From positions 4,216,001 through 4,280,000 of the forward strand of contig NZ_JAUCEN010000002.1 of assembly GCF_030348945.1 (NCBI RefSeq): DNA of 64,000 bases, read 5' to 3'. The position numbers and the translations under genes were made by a program. Source of the DNA: Peribacillus sp. ACCC06369 (GTDB lineage: Bacteria > Bacillota > Bacilli > Bacillales > DSM-1321). The notes beneath the pieces were generated by a model. That model ran no database searches. It was given only the letters and a program-made list of their open reading frames with translations, and was not told the DNA's origin. This document shows positions 28,578 through 36,749 of this stretch, one piece after another. How positions within the stretch are numbered: position 1 is the first letter of the stretch; the number at the start of each line of letters is the position of its first letter.

Positions 28578-28607
28578 GTATATCTAAGTAATTCGAAACA
28601 AATATTA
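28578..28607 (+). promoter_or_regulatory. Possible forespore (SigG/SigF-type) promoter of sspH
   Basis: GTATA, 18 bases, AATATTA, placed about 30 bases upstream of the start. Spacing and -35 fit SigG; the -10 is imperfect. The gene product class makes forespore control expected. Confidence 0.4.
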
Positions 28608-28639
28608 TACATGTTGCAAGTCCAAAGGAGGTGGCTAAA

Positions 28640-28819
28640 ATGAACGCACAACGAGCGGAAGAAATTGCTTCTTCACCAAATATGGTTACTGTAACCTATA
28701 ATGAGGAAAGTATCTACATTGAGCACGTGGATGAACAAAATGGAACGGCTACAATCCATCCCCTTGATGATCCCAATAAAAAACAAAGTGTTTCTGTAAC
28801 CAGCTTACAAGAACAGTAA
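28640..28819 (+). CDS. sspH: Small acid-soluble spore protein H family
   Basis: A 59-residue protein starting MNAQRAEEIASSPNMVTVTY, with YIEHVDEQNGTATIHPLDD and SVTSLQEQ at the end; this is the SspH family by sequence and size. AAAGGAGGTGG precedes the ATG at 28640 (an upstream in-frame ATG is not needed). SspH proteins accumulate in the spore core. Its presence shows the host makes endospores. Confidence 0.92.
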   Translation: MNAQRAEEIASSPNMVTVTYNEESIYIEHVDEQNGTATIHPLDDPNKKQSVSVTSLQEQ

Positions 28820-28834
28820 TTTCCTCGATTCAAT

Positions 28835-28866
28835 AATAAACCTCCACTTTCGGGTGGTGGTTTATT
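28835..28866 (+). terminator. Terminator after sspH
   Basis: AATAAACCTCCAC and GTGGTGGTTTATT arms with a TTTCGG loop. Confidence 0.8.
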
Positions 28867-28971
28867 ATTCGGTTCAATTCAATTATCATCATATTAATTA
28901 ATCTATCCCCTAATGCCCGTTAGATGAACAAGCACCACCTCTCTATAGCACATCTTCATTAAAAGCGTAAC

Positions 28972-28997
28972 AAAAAAAGCCAACATCAATTGTTGAC
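28972..28997 (-). terminator. Terminator after the DUF3189 gene
   Basis: GTCAACA, ATTGA loop region, TGTTGGC then seven T on the minus strand. Confidence 0.7.
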
Positions 28998-29064
28998 TTT
29001 ATATATATCGACATTCGAATTCCTAGGGGCAAAGCAATCTTTTACTAACAGGGATAAAACTTTC

Positions 29065-29577
29065 TTACTTATATATTTCATTTTCCAATATAATCACTTT
29101 TTCCCCAGTCGCTGCTTTCCCAATTTGTTTCGTATTTTCAACCAACCGAAAAATATTATCACAGCATTGTTTGGTGCCTATAATTAATAATGGTACACCT
29201 ATAAAATCAATTTTTAATGCTCTTGATAAATATCCCCCTATGGACATGGCAATAGGTACAGTTGGTGATGTATTGGAGAATACTATTTTTTCGTTAAAGT
29301 GAAATTTCTCTTCTAGTAGTAAAGTCAATTCTTTTAATGCTGGAACAACAAGTTTGTCTCTTTTATGTCCAATTGTATAAACTGAGTTGCCCTCTTCATC
29401 GGTCCCGCGAAAAATTAGCTTTCCAAATTCTTTTTTTGTTAATTTATTGAAATATTTTACATGTAATATTTCTTCCGAAGTTAGTTTTCTTTCCGATTGA
29501 GGTAATTGTTTTAAATGATATGCGGCAGCCAAAGACGTGGTATGTGTACCCCCATAATCATTATAGATATACATCAT
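29065..29577 (-). CDS. DUF3189 family protein
   Basis: About 170 residues from the ATG at 29577 (MMYIYNDYGGTHTTSLAAAY). The frame is open upstream but that part overlaps the carboxypeptidase tail. The N-terminal GGTHTT loop and GHKRDKLVVPALKE segment match the DUF3189 family of spore-formers. AGGGATG is upstream. Function unknown; paired here with a D,D-carboxypeptidase gene 67 bases upstream. Confidence 0.75.
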   Translation of the reverse strand: MMYIYNDYGGTHTTSLAAAYHLKQLPQSERKLTSEEILHVKYFNKLTKKEFGKLIFRGTDEEGNSVYTIGHKRDKLVVPALKELTLLLEEKFHFNEKIVFSNTSPTVPIAMSIGGYLSRALKIDFIGVPLLIIGTKQCCDNIFRLVENTKQIGKAATGEKVIILENEIYK

Positions 29578-29643
29578 GAAATCATCCCTAATAGTTTTAT
29601 TTAATACTATTATGGTCAGATACTCCATTTCCAATTCGGCTGG

Positions 29644-30753
29644 TTATATGCCTCCCCATCCTAGAGATGGGAAAGAAAAATTTATTAGCTTCTCATTGAT
29701 TGTTTCTTTTTTAATCGAGGCAGGCAAAACTGTGTTCCTGACATCAGCGACCGTTTTAAGGTCAAAGGATTCTATTGCTTCCCCTTCTTGGTTCATGATT
29801 GAGAGAATTCCATCATTGCTCGTTTTTAGACTGGGTATATCATTAATTAAATGAGTATAGTATAAGTCTTCGTTCAGCGTGTAGGAATTAGAGTAGTCCG
29901 CTGAATACAGTATGCTTTTTTTATCAATTTTGGCTGATATAAAGTTTTCAAAGGCATAGCTGAATAAAAGCTCAGTATCAGAATAGGCAACCTTGTCCGA
30001 AGGAGCATTTAGAGTGACGGCAATCAAGTCCTGTTCTCCTCTAGTAGCAGTAGAAATCAAGGTGTAGCCGGATTTACTGACGAAACCGGTTTTCCCGCCG
30101 GTTATTCCCTTATAGGGTAGTTCGCCTTTTAACATTTTATGATGGGTAACTAGAGTTGTGTCCCATGTTTCCACTTCCCATGGTAACTCCTTCTTCCCAA
30201 GATATTCACGGAAAATTTCATTTTTCATTGCATATTGGGTAATTTTCGCAAGGTCACTTGCTGTAGTTACGTGGTTTTTGTCAAACAATCCATGGGGGTT
30301 CGTAAAATGAGTATCGGTGACGTTTACTTCTTTTCTTAAAAACTCATTCAGATCTTCCATGAACAGTTTTTCACTACCAGACATATGCTCGGCAATAGCG
30401 ATAGCTGCATCATTTCCGGAGTTGATTAGCATCCCTGCAATTAATTTGGAAAGCTCTATTTCCTCCCCAGGTTCAATAAATACCGAAGACCCGTCTGCCT
30501 CCGCTGCTTTTTTGCTAACAGTCACCAGTTCATTCTTATCCCCGTGTTCTATAGCATATATAGCAGTGGCAACTTTCGTTAGACTGGCTGGATACATACT
30601 TTTATCCATGTTTTTTTCGTATAATACGTTTCCACTTTTCGCGTCAATAATGATCCCGGCTTCACTATTGAGAGGTAAGTCAGATTCTGCACTTACAGTC
30701 GTAGAGGCGAAAGGGATTAAAGCCAAAATGAAGATGAAGAAAAACTTTTTCAT
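29644..30753 (-). CDS. D-alanyl-D-alanine carboxypeptidase (DacF-like, S11 family)
   Basis: 369 residues with a Sec signal peptide (cleavage near VSA-ES, residue 22). The penicillin-binding triads are all present: SLTK (Ser57, Lys60), SGN (Ser112) and KTG (Lys221). A C-terminal beta domain follows (PBP5_C-like); the last residues are not clearly amphipathic. It trims the terminal D-Ala of peptidoglycan outside the cell. With the DUF3189 gene it forms a leftward pair, perhaps related to spore cortex, which is inference. Confidence 0.92.
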   Translation of the reverse strand: MKKFFFIFILALIPFASTTVSAESDLPLNSEAGIIIDAKSGNVLYEKNMDKSMYPASLTKVATAIYAIEHGDKNELVTVSKKAAEADGSSVFIEPGEEIELSKLIAGMLINSGNDAAIAIAEHMSGSEKLFMEDLNEFLRKEVNVTDTHFTNPHGLFDKNHVTTASDLAKITQYAMKNEIFREYLGKKELPWEVETWDTTLVTHHKMLKGELPYKGITGGKTGFVSKSGYTLISTATRGEQDLIAVTLNAPSDKVAYSDTELLFSYAFENFISAKIDKKSILYSADYSNSYTLNEDLYYTHLINDIPSLKTSNDGILSIMNQEGEAIESFDLKTVADVRNTVLPASIKKETINEKLINFSFPSLGWGGI

Positions 30754-31066
30754 ATGCCGCTCCTTTAATGATAGTTAAATCCTATATAGTCATAATAAAA
30801 TAAATCTGAATGTTTAGAGATGGATTATTGAAATTGAAATAAAACAGTAATTACCCTTTAATAATTTTGGAAACATTTCGGGTAATATCTTTCATATTCT
30901 TTCCTGATATAACTTTATAAGGGGGATTGCCCTTTTAGTGGGAGTCTCCAACTAAATAAAAAAGATTTCCCTTTTAAATAGTTTTTTTGTAAATCACCCA
31001 ATTAGGGGATCTGTGTGTTTTTTTATCTTGATGGCGATGGATCCTCCTGCATGACAATATCTTTTC

Positions 31067-31092
31067 ATGAAAAAACCCTTCAAACTGAAGGG
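31067..31092 (-). terminator. Terminator after the acyltransferase gene
   Basis: CCCTTCA, GTT, TGAAGGG with six T on the minus strand. The rest of 30754-31066 shows no gene. Confidence 0.75.
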
Positions 31093-31200
31093 CTAGTTAC
31101 TTTTTAGATGCTTGATCATTTCTTTATGAAATATTCATGTCCATGTATTTCGGACCTGAATTTTTTACAAGCTTTATTTAAACCTATCTTCAATTATCTG

Positions 31201-32172
31201 TTATGTTTTCATTTTCATACCTATTAACACACATTCCACTTTTACAATTGGTTTTCTTGATAATATAAATATAATGGTTACAGGTATGACTAATAAAACA
31301 TAATATTGGCCACTTTCTTTGATCCAATCATATATAAATGAGTTATAAACATATTCCAAAATAAACATATGAAAAAGATAAATAACTAATGTAATGGATC
31401 CTATTTCAGTAAAAAATGTATGCTTTTTAGGAACAATACAAAAAAAGCAATAAGTTGCTGCTCCCATGATTAAATAAACGATCAACTTATATATAAAACC
31501 GAGGGCAATGGAACCTTCCATTAATTCCTTATAACCTAAACGGCCATAAAACCATTCCCTCCAAGTAATTTCACCATAGAAGTAAATACCGGTAAAGATT
31601 AACCCTAGTACAACCCAGCCGATTAGGGCATTACTTTTCTTTTTAACCCATTCAAAATGATCTTTTTCTAAAAAATGTCCAATTAAAAAGAAAGGAAAGA
31701 AAAAGAACGTTCTCGACAAACTTAACCATTCATTTACTTCACCAATGTAACCAATTATTAGAGATACAATTATCGAAAAAACGATTCCATATTTCCTGGA
31801 GGAAAATATAAACAATAATATATTCCAACAGAATAAGCTTATTAAGAACCATAAGGCCCACCTTGGAGTCAAAATGGAGAATTCAATTGGTTCATCAAAT
31901 AACTTCTGATAATAGAAGGTATAAATCACCTGGAATATTACATAGGGAATTAATATTTTCTTTATTAGCACCCAGAGGTCCTTTTTACTTTTTATCTTTC
32001 TTGAAAAATAGCCGGATACTAAAATAAAAGCTGGCATATGGAACGAAAAAACAAACAAATAAATAGTTAAAATCCATTCGTTTTCTTCTACCATTCGAGC
32101 TAATGTGTGTCCCAAAACCACTAGTACGATTAAAACAGCTTTCGCATTATCAAAATAAGGATCACGTTTCAA
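31201..32172 (-). CDS. Acyltransferase-3 family membrane protein
   Basis: 323 residues with about ten membrane segments. The N-terminal DNAKAVLIVLVVLGHTLARM carries the family His, and FSFHMPAFILVSGYF follows. These are the marks of acyltransferase-3/OafA or YkrP-like O-acetylases acting on polysaccharides. The start is a TTG at 32172 with GGAGGTAAG upstream. Single gene; target polymer unknown. Confidence 0.87.
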   Translation of the reverse strand: MKRDPYFDNAKAVLIVLVVLGHTLARMVEENEWILTIYLFVFSFHMPAFILVSGYFSRKIKSKKDLWVLIKKILIPYVIFQVIYTFYYQKLFDEPIEFSILTPRWALWFLISLFCWNILLFIFSSRKYGIVFSIIVSLIIGYIGEVNEWLSLSRTFFFFPFFLIGHFLEKDHFEWVKKKSNALIGWVVLGLIFTGIYFYGEITWREWFYGRLGYKELMEGSIALGFIYKLIVYLIMGAATYCFFCIVPKKHTFFTEIGSITLVIYLFHMFILEYVYNSFIYDWIKESGQYYVLLVIPVTIIFILSRKPIVKVECVLIGMKMKT

Positions 32173-32237
32173 AAAAATCTTACCTCCTATAAAGAAACTG
32201 CTAGTTATATCTCCTAATCCTCAATTATGGTTTGAAT

Positions 32238-32280
32238 GAAAAAACCGGCTCTCCTCTAATAAAGGATTGCCGGCTTTTTA
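32238..32280. terminator. Orphan terminator-like hairpin
   Basis: AAAAACCGGC and GCCGGCTTTTT with a partly paired 19-base centre, upstream of the acyltransferase. No gene ends next to it, so it may be left over from a lost gene or act as an attenuator. A repeat-family half copy follows at 32408-32434. Confidence 0.5.
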
Positions 32281-32565
32281 CTAAAGGAACTTCATTGGAG
32301 TATCTACCATAACATAGCTTGTTTACAGTATGGTTAATGGAAAATAACAGTTTGATAACAGACAGAGACTGAAACCAAATTCCACCGCCAATTGCGGCCT
32401 TCTTATGGCGCTAACGCACCCGTTTAGTGACTTGCCGGAACAATCAAAATCACCTTCCAACATTTCAAAACTCCAAACAGTTCCAGCCGTTTTCGCCTTA
32501 CCAAAACGGGTAGTGTATTATATAAGCATGAGTATGATAAACGTCTCTCTATAGGAGGAATGTTC

Positions 32566-32958
32566 ATGAATCCGGTCATTTTATTTGATGGTGAATGCAA
32601 CTTTTGCGATTCGAGTGTCCAGTTCATTATCAAGCGGGATCCACAGGGGCTTTTTCATTACGCTTCGCTTCAAAGTGAGGCTGGTCAAGAGTTGCTGAAG
32701 AAGTACGATGTTCCTGCAGATATAGATAGCATGGTGCTGATCGAAAAGGATCAGGCCTACTATAAATCGTCTGCAGCCTTGAGGATTTGCCGCCGCTTAA
32801 AAGGGGCATGGAAATTGCTTTACGGTTTCATCATCGTTCCAAGCTTCATCCGGAACTTCGTTTATGACTTCATTGCCAGAAACCGTTACAAATGGTTCGG
32901 TAAGAAAGAAGAAAGCTGTATGCTTCCATCGCCAAGTGTTCGAAAGCGGTTTTTATAA
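32566..32958 (+). CDS. DCC-family thiol-disulfide oxidoreductase (YuxK-like)
   Basis: About 130 residues. FDGECNFCDSSVQF at the start gives the DxxCxxC motif that names the family. WKLLYGFIIVPSFIRNFVYDFIARNRYKWFG is the usual C-terminal helix region. The second ATG (32566) has AGGAGG seven bases upstream and is preferred to the one at 32560. Function in the cell is uncertain; a redox role is expected. Confidence 0.87.
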   Translation: MNPVILFDGECNFCDSSVQFIIKRDPQGLFHYASLQSEAGQELLKKYDVPADIDSMVLIEKDQAYYKSSAALRICRRLKGAWKLLYGFIIVPSFIRNFVYDFIARNRYKWFGKKEESCMLPSPSVRKRFL

Positions 32959-32977
32959 TAAGACCTAATCGAGAAGC

Positions 32978-33011
32978 AAAAAGGACTTCAAAGTATTCGA
33001 GGTCCTTTTTG
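32978..33011 (+). terminator. Terminator after the DCC gene
   Basis: AAAAAGGAC and GTCCTTTTT around a 15-base loop. Confidence 0.8.
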
Positions 33012-33032
33012 TTTGTTGTATTAGAAATGGTC

Positions 33033-33072
33033 AAAAAAAAGGACGATCAGCGATCATGGCTTTTCGTCCTTT
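33033..33072 (-). terminator. Terminator after the DUF3238 gene
   Basis: AAAGGACGA and TCGTCCTTT with eight T on the minus strand, directly after the stop codon. Confidence 0.8.
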
Positions 33073-34421
33073 CATTGTGTAAATGTGGAGTATCTCCATA
33101 AATGATTCGCCGTAGGATGCGCCATCATTTCGAGCCCTTTGTTTTCCGCTTGGTGCAGGGGTTGCCAGTTTGGGGCATCTGCCTCCTTTAGGTAGACTTC
33201 GTGATGCGGTGCCTGATCATGATAGCCGGCTATATTGATTTCGCCATTTCGGTAAAAGGTCCCGATCACTTTATAATCCACGGCAGGAGAAATGATGATT
33301 GGGTTGCCTACAGAGTGTGTCAGTTGTATTGTCGTTTTCTCATGATTGGATAACACGTGCTTCACTACAATGTCTTCATCGGATGCCACTCCTTCTTCGA
33401 GGAAATCCCCATCATGGTTGTAGGCCTCACTCTTCCCGACGGCTTTGGAAAATTCAATTTCGGCTTTCTTCTCCTTTTCGTGAATATACACATCGACCCT
33501 AGTCCGGTAACGGGATGATTCAGGATCAAACCCGCGGTTGTCACCTTTAAAATATGGAACCTTTGAGGCAAGATTGGGGTTTTTCAGCCATTCTTCCGGT
33601 AAAAAGGTGGAATAGCGCAGCTGCCAATTTCTTTTCTTTTTACCATCCACATCGTTTTCAACTGACTGTAAAAGCTGTTTCACAGGTCCTATCTTTTTGG
33701 TATTCGTTATTTCCTCGATCGCTGCCTGTGCTTGGGAAGAACCTTTTTTAAATGCTCCGACAATACTCGCCAAAAGGGATTTCAACGCAAAGGACTCTTG
33801 CTCTGAAAGTGGCAGGGGCCGCTTCGCTTTGATGGTGTAGGTGTATGCTTGATCTTCACTAATGCTCCGATCACTGAAGGAACATCCATCCACTTTCCCA
33901 ACCTCCACGCTGTTCCGGTAAACCCTATACTCCTTTATCCCTTTGATGGGCTCCCATTCCAGGCTGGTTTGGCCTTTTGCGACAATCGTGGTGAACACCA
34001 TATCCAAAAGGATATTATCCTCTTTTTTATTCTCGGCGGTCGTTGATGTCTGTATCTTCATCCTGTTCACTGCCTGTTCTTTTTCATTCAAGCTATCTAT
34101 CGTGTACGTATAGATGGTCCCTGGAGTCAAACCCCGATCTGCAATACTTGGCTCCGAGCCGCTGTAAATGAGCTCTTGCCCCCTATATACCCGATAGAAG
34201 CCCCCTTCATCAGGCCACCTAAGCTTAATGGCATCTTTTTTCCTTTCGATCTTACACATCAATGAAGCCGTTTTGAATACCACTTGATGCTTCCGCTTAT
34301 TGGAAAGGAGATAAGCGATTCCCGCAAGACCAAGAGCAAGCAATGAATGCCGTGCAGTGAATGTAACTCCACCCACTTTTAAACGGGGAAATGAATAATG
34401 AGCGATCAACTTCTTCATCAC
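33072..34421 (-). CDS. DUF3238 protein with membrane anchor and two fibronectin-like repeats
   Basis: 449 residues. A hydrophobic segment near residues 25-41 (SLLALGLAGIAYLL) is a likely membrane anchor. Two related repeats follow, each ending in an ADRGLTPGTIYTYTI or SDRSISEDQAYTYTI element, which look like fibronectin-III folds. The C-terminal domain (about 265-449) with FKGDNRGFDPESSRYRTRVD and NPIIISPAVDYK is the DUF3238 type. Start could be the GTG at 34421 or the ATG next to it. Role unknown; the build suggests a surface protein. Confidence 0.75.
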   Translation of the reverse strand: MMKKLIAHYSFPRLKVGGVTFTARHSLLALGLAGIAYLLSNKRKHQVVFKTASLMCKIERKKDAIKLRWPDEGGFYRVYRGQELIYSGSEPSIADRGLTPGTIYTYTIDSLNEKEQAVNRMKIQTSTTAENKKEDNILLDMVFTTIVAKGQTSLEWEPIKGIKEYRVYRNSVEVGKVDGCSFSDRSISEDQAYTYTIKAKRPLPLSEQESFALKSLLASIVGAFKKGSSQAQAAIEEITNTKKIGPVKQLLQSVENDVDGKKKRNWQLRYSTFLPEEWLKNPNLASKVPYFKGDNRGFDPESSRYRTRVDVYIHEKEKKAEIEFSKAVGKSEAYNHDGDFLEEGVASDEDIVVKHVLSNHEKTTIQLTHSVGNPIIISPAVDYKVIGTFYRNGEINIAGYHDQAPHHEVYLKEADAPNWQPLHQAENKGLEMMAHPTANHLWRYSTFTQ

Positions 34422-34525
34422 CTCTTCCTTTTCTAGGTGTTATTTCTTTACCCACTTTAAACTCCAAGCACACTTTGCAATGTGCTGTGATAGGCATTTC
34501 CCCGGGACACGATGTTGAATCAACA

Positions 34526-34557
34526 TAAAAAAACCGAGGGAATGGTTACTTCCCTCG
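34526..34557 (-). terminator. Terminator after the long KGG protein gene
   Basis: CGAGGGAA, GTAACCA, TTCCCTCG then seven T on the minus strand. Confidence 0.8.
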
Positions 34558-34592
34558 ATCATTTATGTGTTTTACTGATTTTTCCTTCTATT

Positions 34593-35057
34593 TTAACGGC
34601 GGCTTTTTTCCCCGCCTTTGCGTCCTGCTTCTTTCCGGCTCATTTTCCCATTACCGGAACCGTCAGAGCTGCCGTCGCCATCTCGTTGATTGGCCCGTGC
34701 CTCTCCGCCTTTTTCGCCGATTTCCTGATAGAATTCCTTACCATGACTTTCGGATGTCGCTTCTCCGCCTTTTTGGCCAATCTCCTGATAAAATTCCTTA
34801 TCATGATTGTCGGATGTCGCTTCTCCGCCTTTTTGGCCAATCTCTTGATAGAATTCCTTACCATGATTTTCGGATGTCGCTTCTCCGCCTTTTTGGCCAA
34901 TCTCTTGATAGAATTCCTTACCATGATTTTCGGATGTCGCTTCTCCGCCTTTTTGGCCAATCTCTTGATAGAATTCCTTATCATGATTTTTTGCTGTTGT
35001 TTCTCCACCTTTACGGCCTGCTTCTTCACGATTCATTTTATCATTGTTGTTAGTCAT
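34593..35057 (-). CDS. KGG-repeat hydrophilin (GsiB-like general stress protein), long form
   Basis: About 154 residues, very hydrophilic and Gly/Lys/Glu-rich. It carries five near-identical 20-residue units built on EFYQEIGQKGGEATSENHGK, bracketed by MNREEAGRKGGE at the start and MSRKEAGRKGGEKSRR at the end. Such group-1 LEA-like proteins protect against desiccation and osmotic stress. The start at 35057 has AAGGAGG; an upstream ATG is in the leader. A SigB promoter lies 54 bases upstream. A shorter paralogue with the same ends follows upstream at 35.2 kb. Confidence 0.9.
   Translation of the reverse strand: MTNNNDKMNREEAGRKGGETTAKNHDKEFYQEIGQKGGEATSENHGKEFYQEIGQKGGEATSENHGKEFYQEIGQKGGEATSDNHDKEFYQEIGQKGGEATSESHGKEFYQEIGEKGGEARANQRDGDGSSDGSGNGKMSRKEAGRKGGEKSRR
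34738..34980 (-). repeat. 60-base in-frame tandem repeat of the KGG gene
   Basis: Four copies of a 60-base unit, two of them (34801-34980 region) almost identical at DNA level, so the array has recently expanded or been homogenised. Each unit encodes 20 residues. Confidence 0.9.
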
Positions 35058-35110
35058 TAAAAATTCCTCCTTATTATTTGGATTTTCCATGAACTAGCTA
35101 CATGTGTCAT

Positions 35111-35135
35111 ATACCCGCTTGAACGACTATAAAAC
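35111..35135 (-). promoter_or_regulatory. SigB promoter of the long KGG gene
   Basis: Minus strand GTTTTA, 13 bases, GGGTAT; matches the GTTTAA-N13-GGGWAT pattern of SigB. Confidence 0.88.
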
Positions 35136-35170
35136 TAGAATCTACAAATACTTCAGGTCGCTTCTTCTAT

Positions 35171-35437
35171 TTAACGGCGACTCTTTTCCCCGCCCTTGCG
35201 CCCTGCTTCTTCCCTGCTCATTTTTCCATCATCGGACCCATCACGTTGATTGGCCCGTGCCTCTCCGCCTTTTTGTCCAATTTCCTGATAGAATTCCTTA
35301 CCATGACTTTCGGATGTCGCTTCTCCGCCTTTTTGGCCGATTTCCTGGAAAAATTCCTTATCATGATTTTTGGCTGTCGCTTCCCCGCCTTTGCGGCCAG
35401 CTTCTTCCCTACTCATTTTTTCATTGTTGTTAGTCAT
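35171..35437 (-). CDS. KGG-repeat hydrophilin (GsiB-like), short form
   Basis: 88 residues with the same N-terminal MTNNNEKMSREEAGRKGGEA and the same C-terminal SREEAGRKGGEKSRR as the long form but only two internal units (one starts EFFQEIG). The leader, from the SigB box to the ribosome site, is also nearly the same as that of the long gene, so the two arose by duplication of the whole transcription unit. Role as for the long form. Confidence 0.9.
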   Translation of the reverse strand: MTNNNEKMSREEAGRKGGEATAKNHDKEFFQEIGQKGGEATSESHGKEFYQEIGQKGGEARANQRDGSDDGKMSREEAGRKGGEKSRR

Positions 35438-35490
35438 TAAAACTCCTCCTTATTATTTGGATTTTTCATGAACTAGCTACAGTTTTATGT

Positions 35491-35515
35491 ATACCCGATA
35501 GTTTCGGTATAAAAC
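35491..35515 (-). promoter_or_regulatory. SigB promoter of the short KGG gene
   Basis: Minus strand GTTTTA, 13 bases, GGGTAT, the same boxes and spacing as at 35111-35135 with a different spacer sequence. Confidence 0.88.
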
Positions 35516-35549
35516 TAGAATCTATTAAAACTTTGCCATTTAAAAGGAA

Positions 35550-35581
35550 GAGCATCATGAATGTTATCACTCATGATGCTC
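35550..35581 (-). terminator. Terminator after the YvrJ gene
   Basis: GAGCATCATGA and complement, 10-base loop, then CTTCCTTTT on the minus strand. Confidence 0.7.
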
Positions 35582-35592
35582 CCCGCTTTTCG

Positions 35593-35748
35593 TTAACCTG
35601 ACTTGGAAATCCCTTCTCGCAAGCGATTTGGCAGCTCCACAAGCGTCTCATTCAAAGTATCCAATTTCGTTTCAATCCTATGAAGCAAATAAAGGGTAAC
35701 AATGATCGGGAACCCAATATCACTGACAAATGGCAGGATTTGATCCAC
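35593..35748 (-). CDS. YvrJ-family small membrane protein, 51 residues
   Basis: GTG start at 35748 with GAGGTGA seven bases upstream. One membrane segment (VSDIGFPIIVTLYLLHRIE) is followed by a charged coiled-coil tail (KLDTLNETLVELPNRLREG). This matches the YvrJ family. One helix plus a charged tail is also the build of small holin-like proteins such as BhlA, which I note as architecture only. Last gene of the DUF1659-DUF2922-YvrJ set. Confidence 0.8.
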   Translation of the reverse strand: MDQILPFVSDIGFPIIVTLYLLHRIETKLDTLNETLVELPNRLREGISKSG

Positions 35749-35798
35749 TTTTAATTCACCTCACTTCCAGGGCGTCCTACAAAGATGACCTTCCCCCG

Positions 35799-36017
35799 TT
35801 AGATAAGTTCCACTTCCTCGACATTCCGCTCGACAACGCGCGCCGCTTTCAAATCTACGAAATCCCCGGAAGATGTAACGAACACATTCCCCGCTATCAC
35901 TTTTTCCATAGCCAGTTTAACCGTATTTACACTGACCGGCTCCTTCGGATTATCAACAGAAATCGTCGCTGACTGCCCTTCCTTCGTAACGAAAATCATT
36001 TCCAGTACTTTAGCCAT
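35799..36017 (-). CDS. DUF2922 family protein
   Basis: 72 residues (MAKVLEMIFVTKEGQSATIS, then VKLAMEKVIAGNVF). The DUF2922 family usually lies next to DUF1659, as here (40 bases apart). GGGAGGTGA precedes the ATG. Function unknown. Confidence 0.85.
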   Translation of the reverse strand: MAKVLEMIFVTKEGQSATISVDNPKEPVSVNTVKLAMEKVIAGNVFVTSSGDFVDLKAARVVERNVEEVELI

Positions 36018-36056
36018 TTCATGTCACCTCCCCTCTTCCAACTTTCCAAAAGCCAA

Positions 36057-36275
36057 TTAGCCAAACAATGAATACGTATCCACTCGAGTCACTTCCCCCA
36101 TTGGATAATTCTGCACACTCGCGATTGCAACAGCTGTCGAAAATAACTGATCTGCCGTCGCATCGACCTTGATGTTCGAAAATGACCTCCGCCTGAAAAC
36201 GAGAGCCCCTTTTTCATTTAACCCCGTCTCAAAATCGATCCGCAACGTACTTGATACTGGAATCTGGTTTGCCAT
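36057..36275 (-). CDS. DUF1659 family protein
   Basis: About 72 residues from the ATG at 36275 (MANQIPVSSTLRIDFETGL), which has AGGGGG eight bases upstream. Ends with VTRVDTYSLFG. First gene of a three-gene operon. The family is common in Bacillus but has no known role. The promoter block upstream is shared with the M15 peptidase gene at 10 kb. Confidence 0.85.
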   Translation of the reverse strand: MANQIPVSSTLRIDFETGLNEKGALVFRRRSFSNIKVDATADQLFSTAVAIASVQNYPMGEVTRVDTYSLFG

Positions 36276-36298
36276 GCCACTCACCCCCTTTCACACTC

Positions 36299-36332
36299 TA
36301 TATAAACTTTTACGGGATGAAAGTAGCATGGC
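36299..36332 (-). promoter_or_regulatory. Putative promoter block shared with the M15 peptidase gene
   Basis: Minus strand GCCATGCTACTTT, with TATATA 17 bases after GCTACT; same block and spacing as at 10047-10080. Confidence 0.5.
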
Positions 36333-36467
36333 CTTGAAATTTCTTCAGGGAACGAATAAAAAGCCGCCCATTTGGGCAGCTCTCTTTATCAGTCTTCTAA
36401 AAACCATATTTTTTACTGTTTTTCAGGAATGCCTTTAAAACAATATCCACAAATTCTCTACTGGCCA

Positions 36468-36749
36468 TTATCTATTATCTTCTTCTCTCACTAAAAAATC
36501 TTCCTCAATTATTAGCGGTTTTTCCACAAAATTAATTCTTCTCATTATTTGTTGTATTACTCTCGGAAAAAAGTAAGCTCCAAAGAAAGCACAGATAAAA
36601 GCCTGGGACCAAGTTTTTAACCATGTAGATAAGAATAGTTGATCATACCCACTATTTATTGAGACTAATATAAATGAAATAAAAAAGGACATACAAAAAG
36701 CCATTAAAAATGCATAAATAATATTTCTGTATTTAACGTTAATATTCAT
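36468..36749 (-). CDS. DUF2798 membrane protein
   Basis: 93 residues, two membrane helices (YAFLMAFCMSFFISFILV and QAFICAFFGAYFF) and a charged tail. The F(L/M)MAFCMS then W-AF-A pattern is that of DUF2798. Its ATG overlaps the stop of a small upstream ORF. It faces away from a LysR-type gene that probably controls it. Confidence 0.75.
   Translation of the reverse strand: MNINVKYRNIIYAFLMAFCMSFFISFILVSINSGYDQLFLSTWLKTWSQAFICAFFGAYFFPRVIQQIMRRINFVEKPLIIEEDFLVREEDNR

Noticed and set aside
34512..35440. Plus-strand frames of 109-182 codons rich in Phe, Leu and Cys
   Set aside because: They lie antisense to the KGG hydrophilin repeats; the repeat keeps several frames open by chance.
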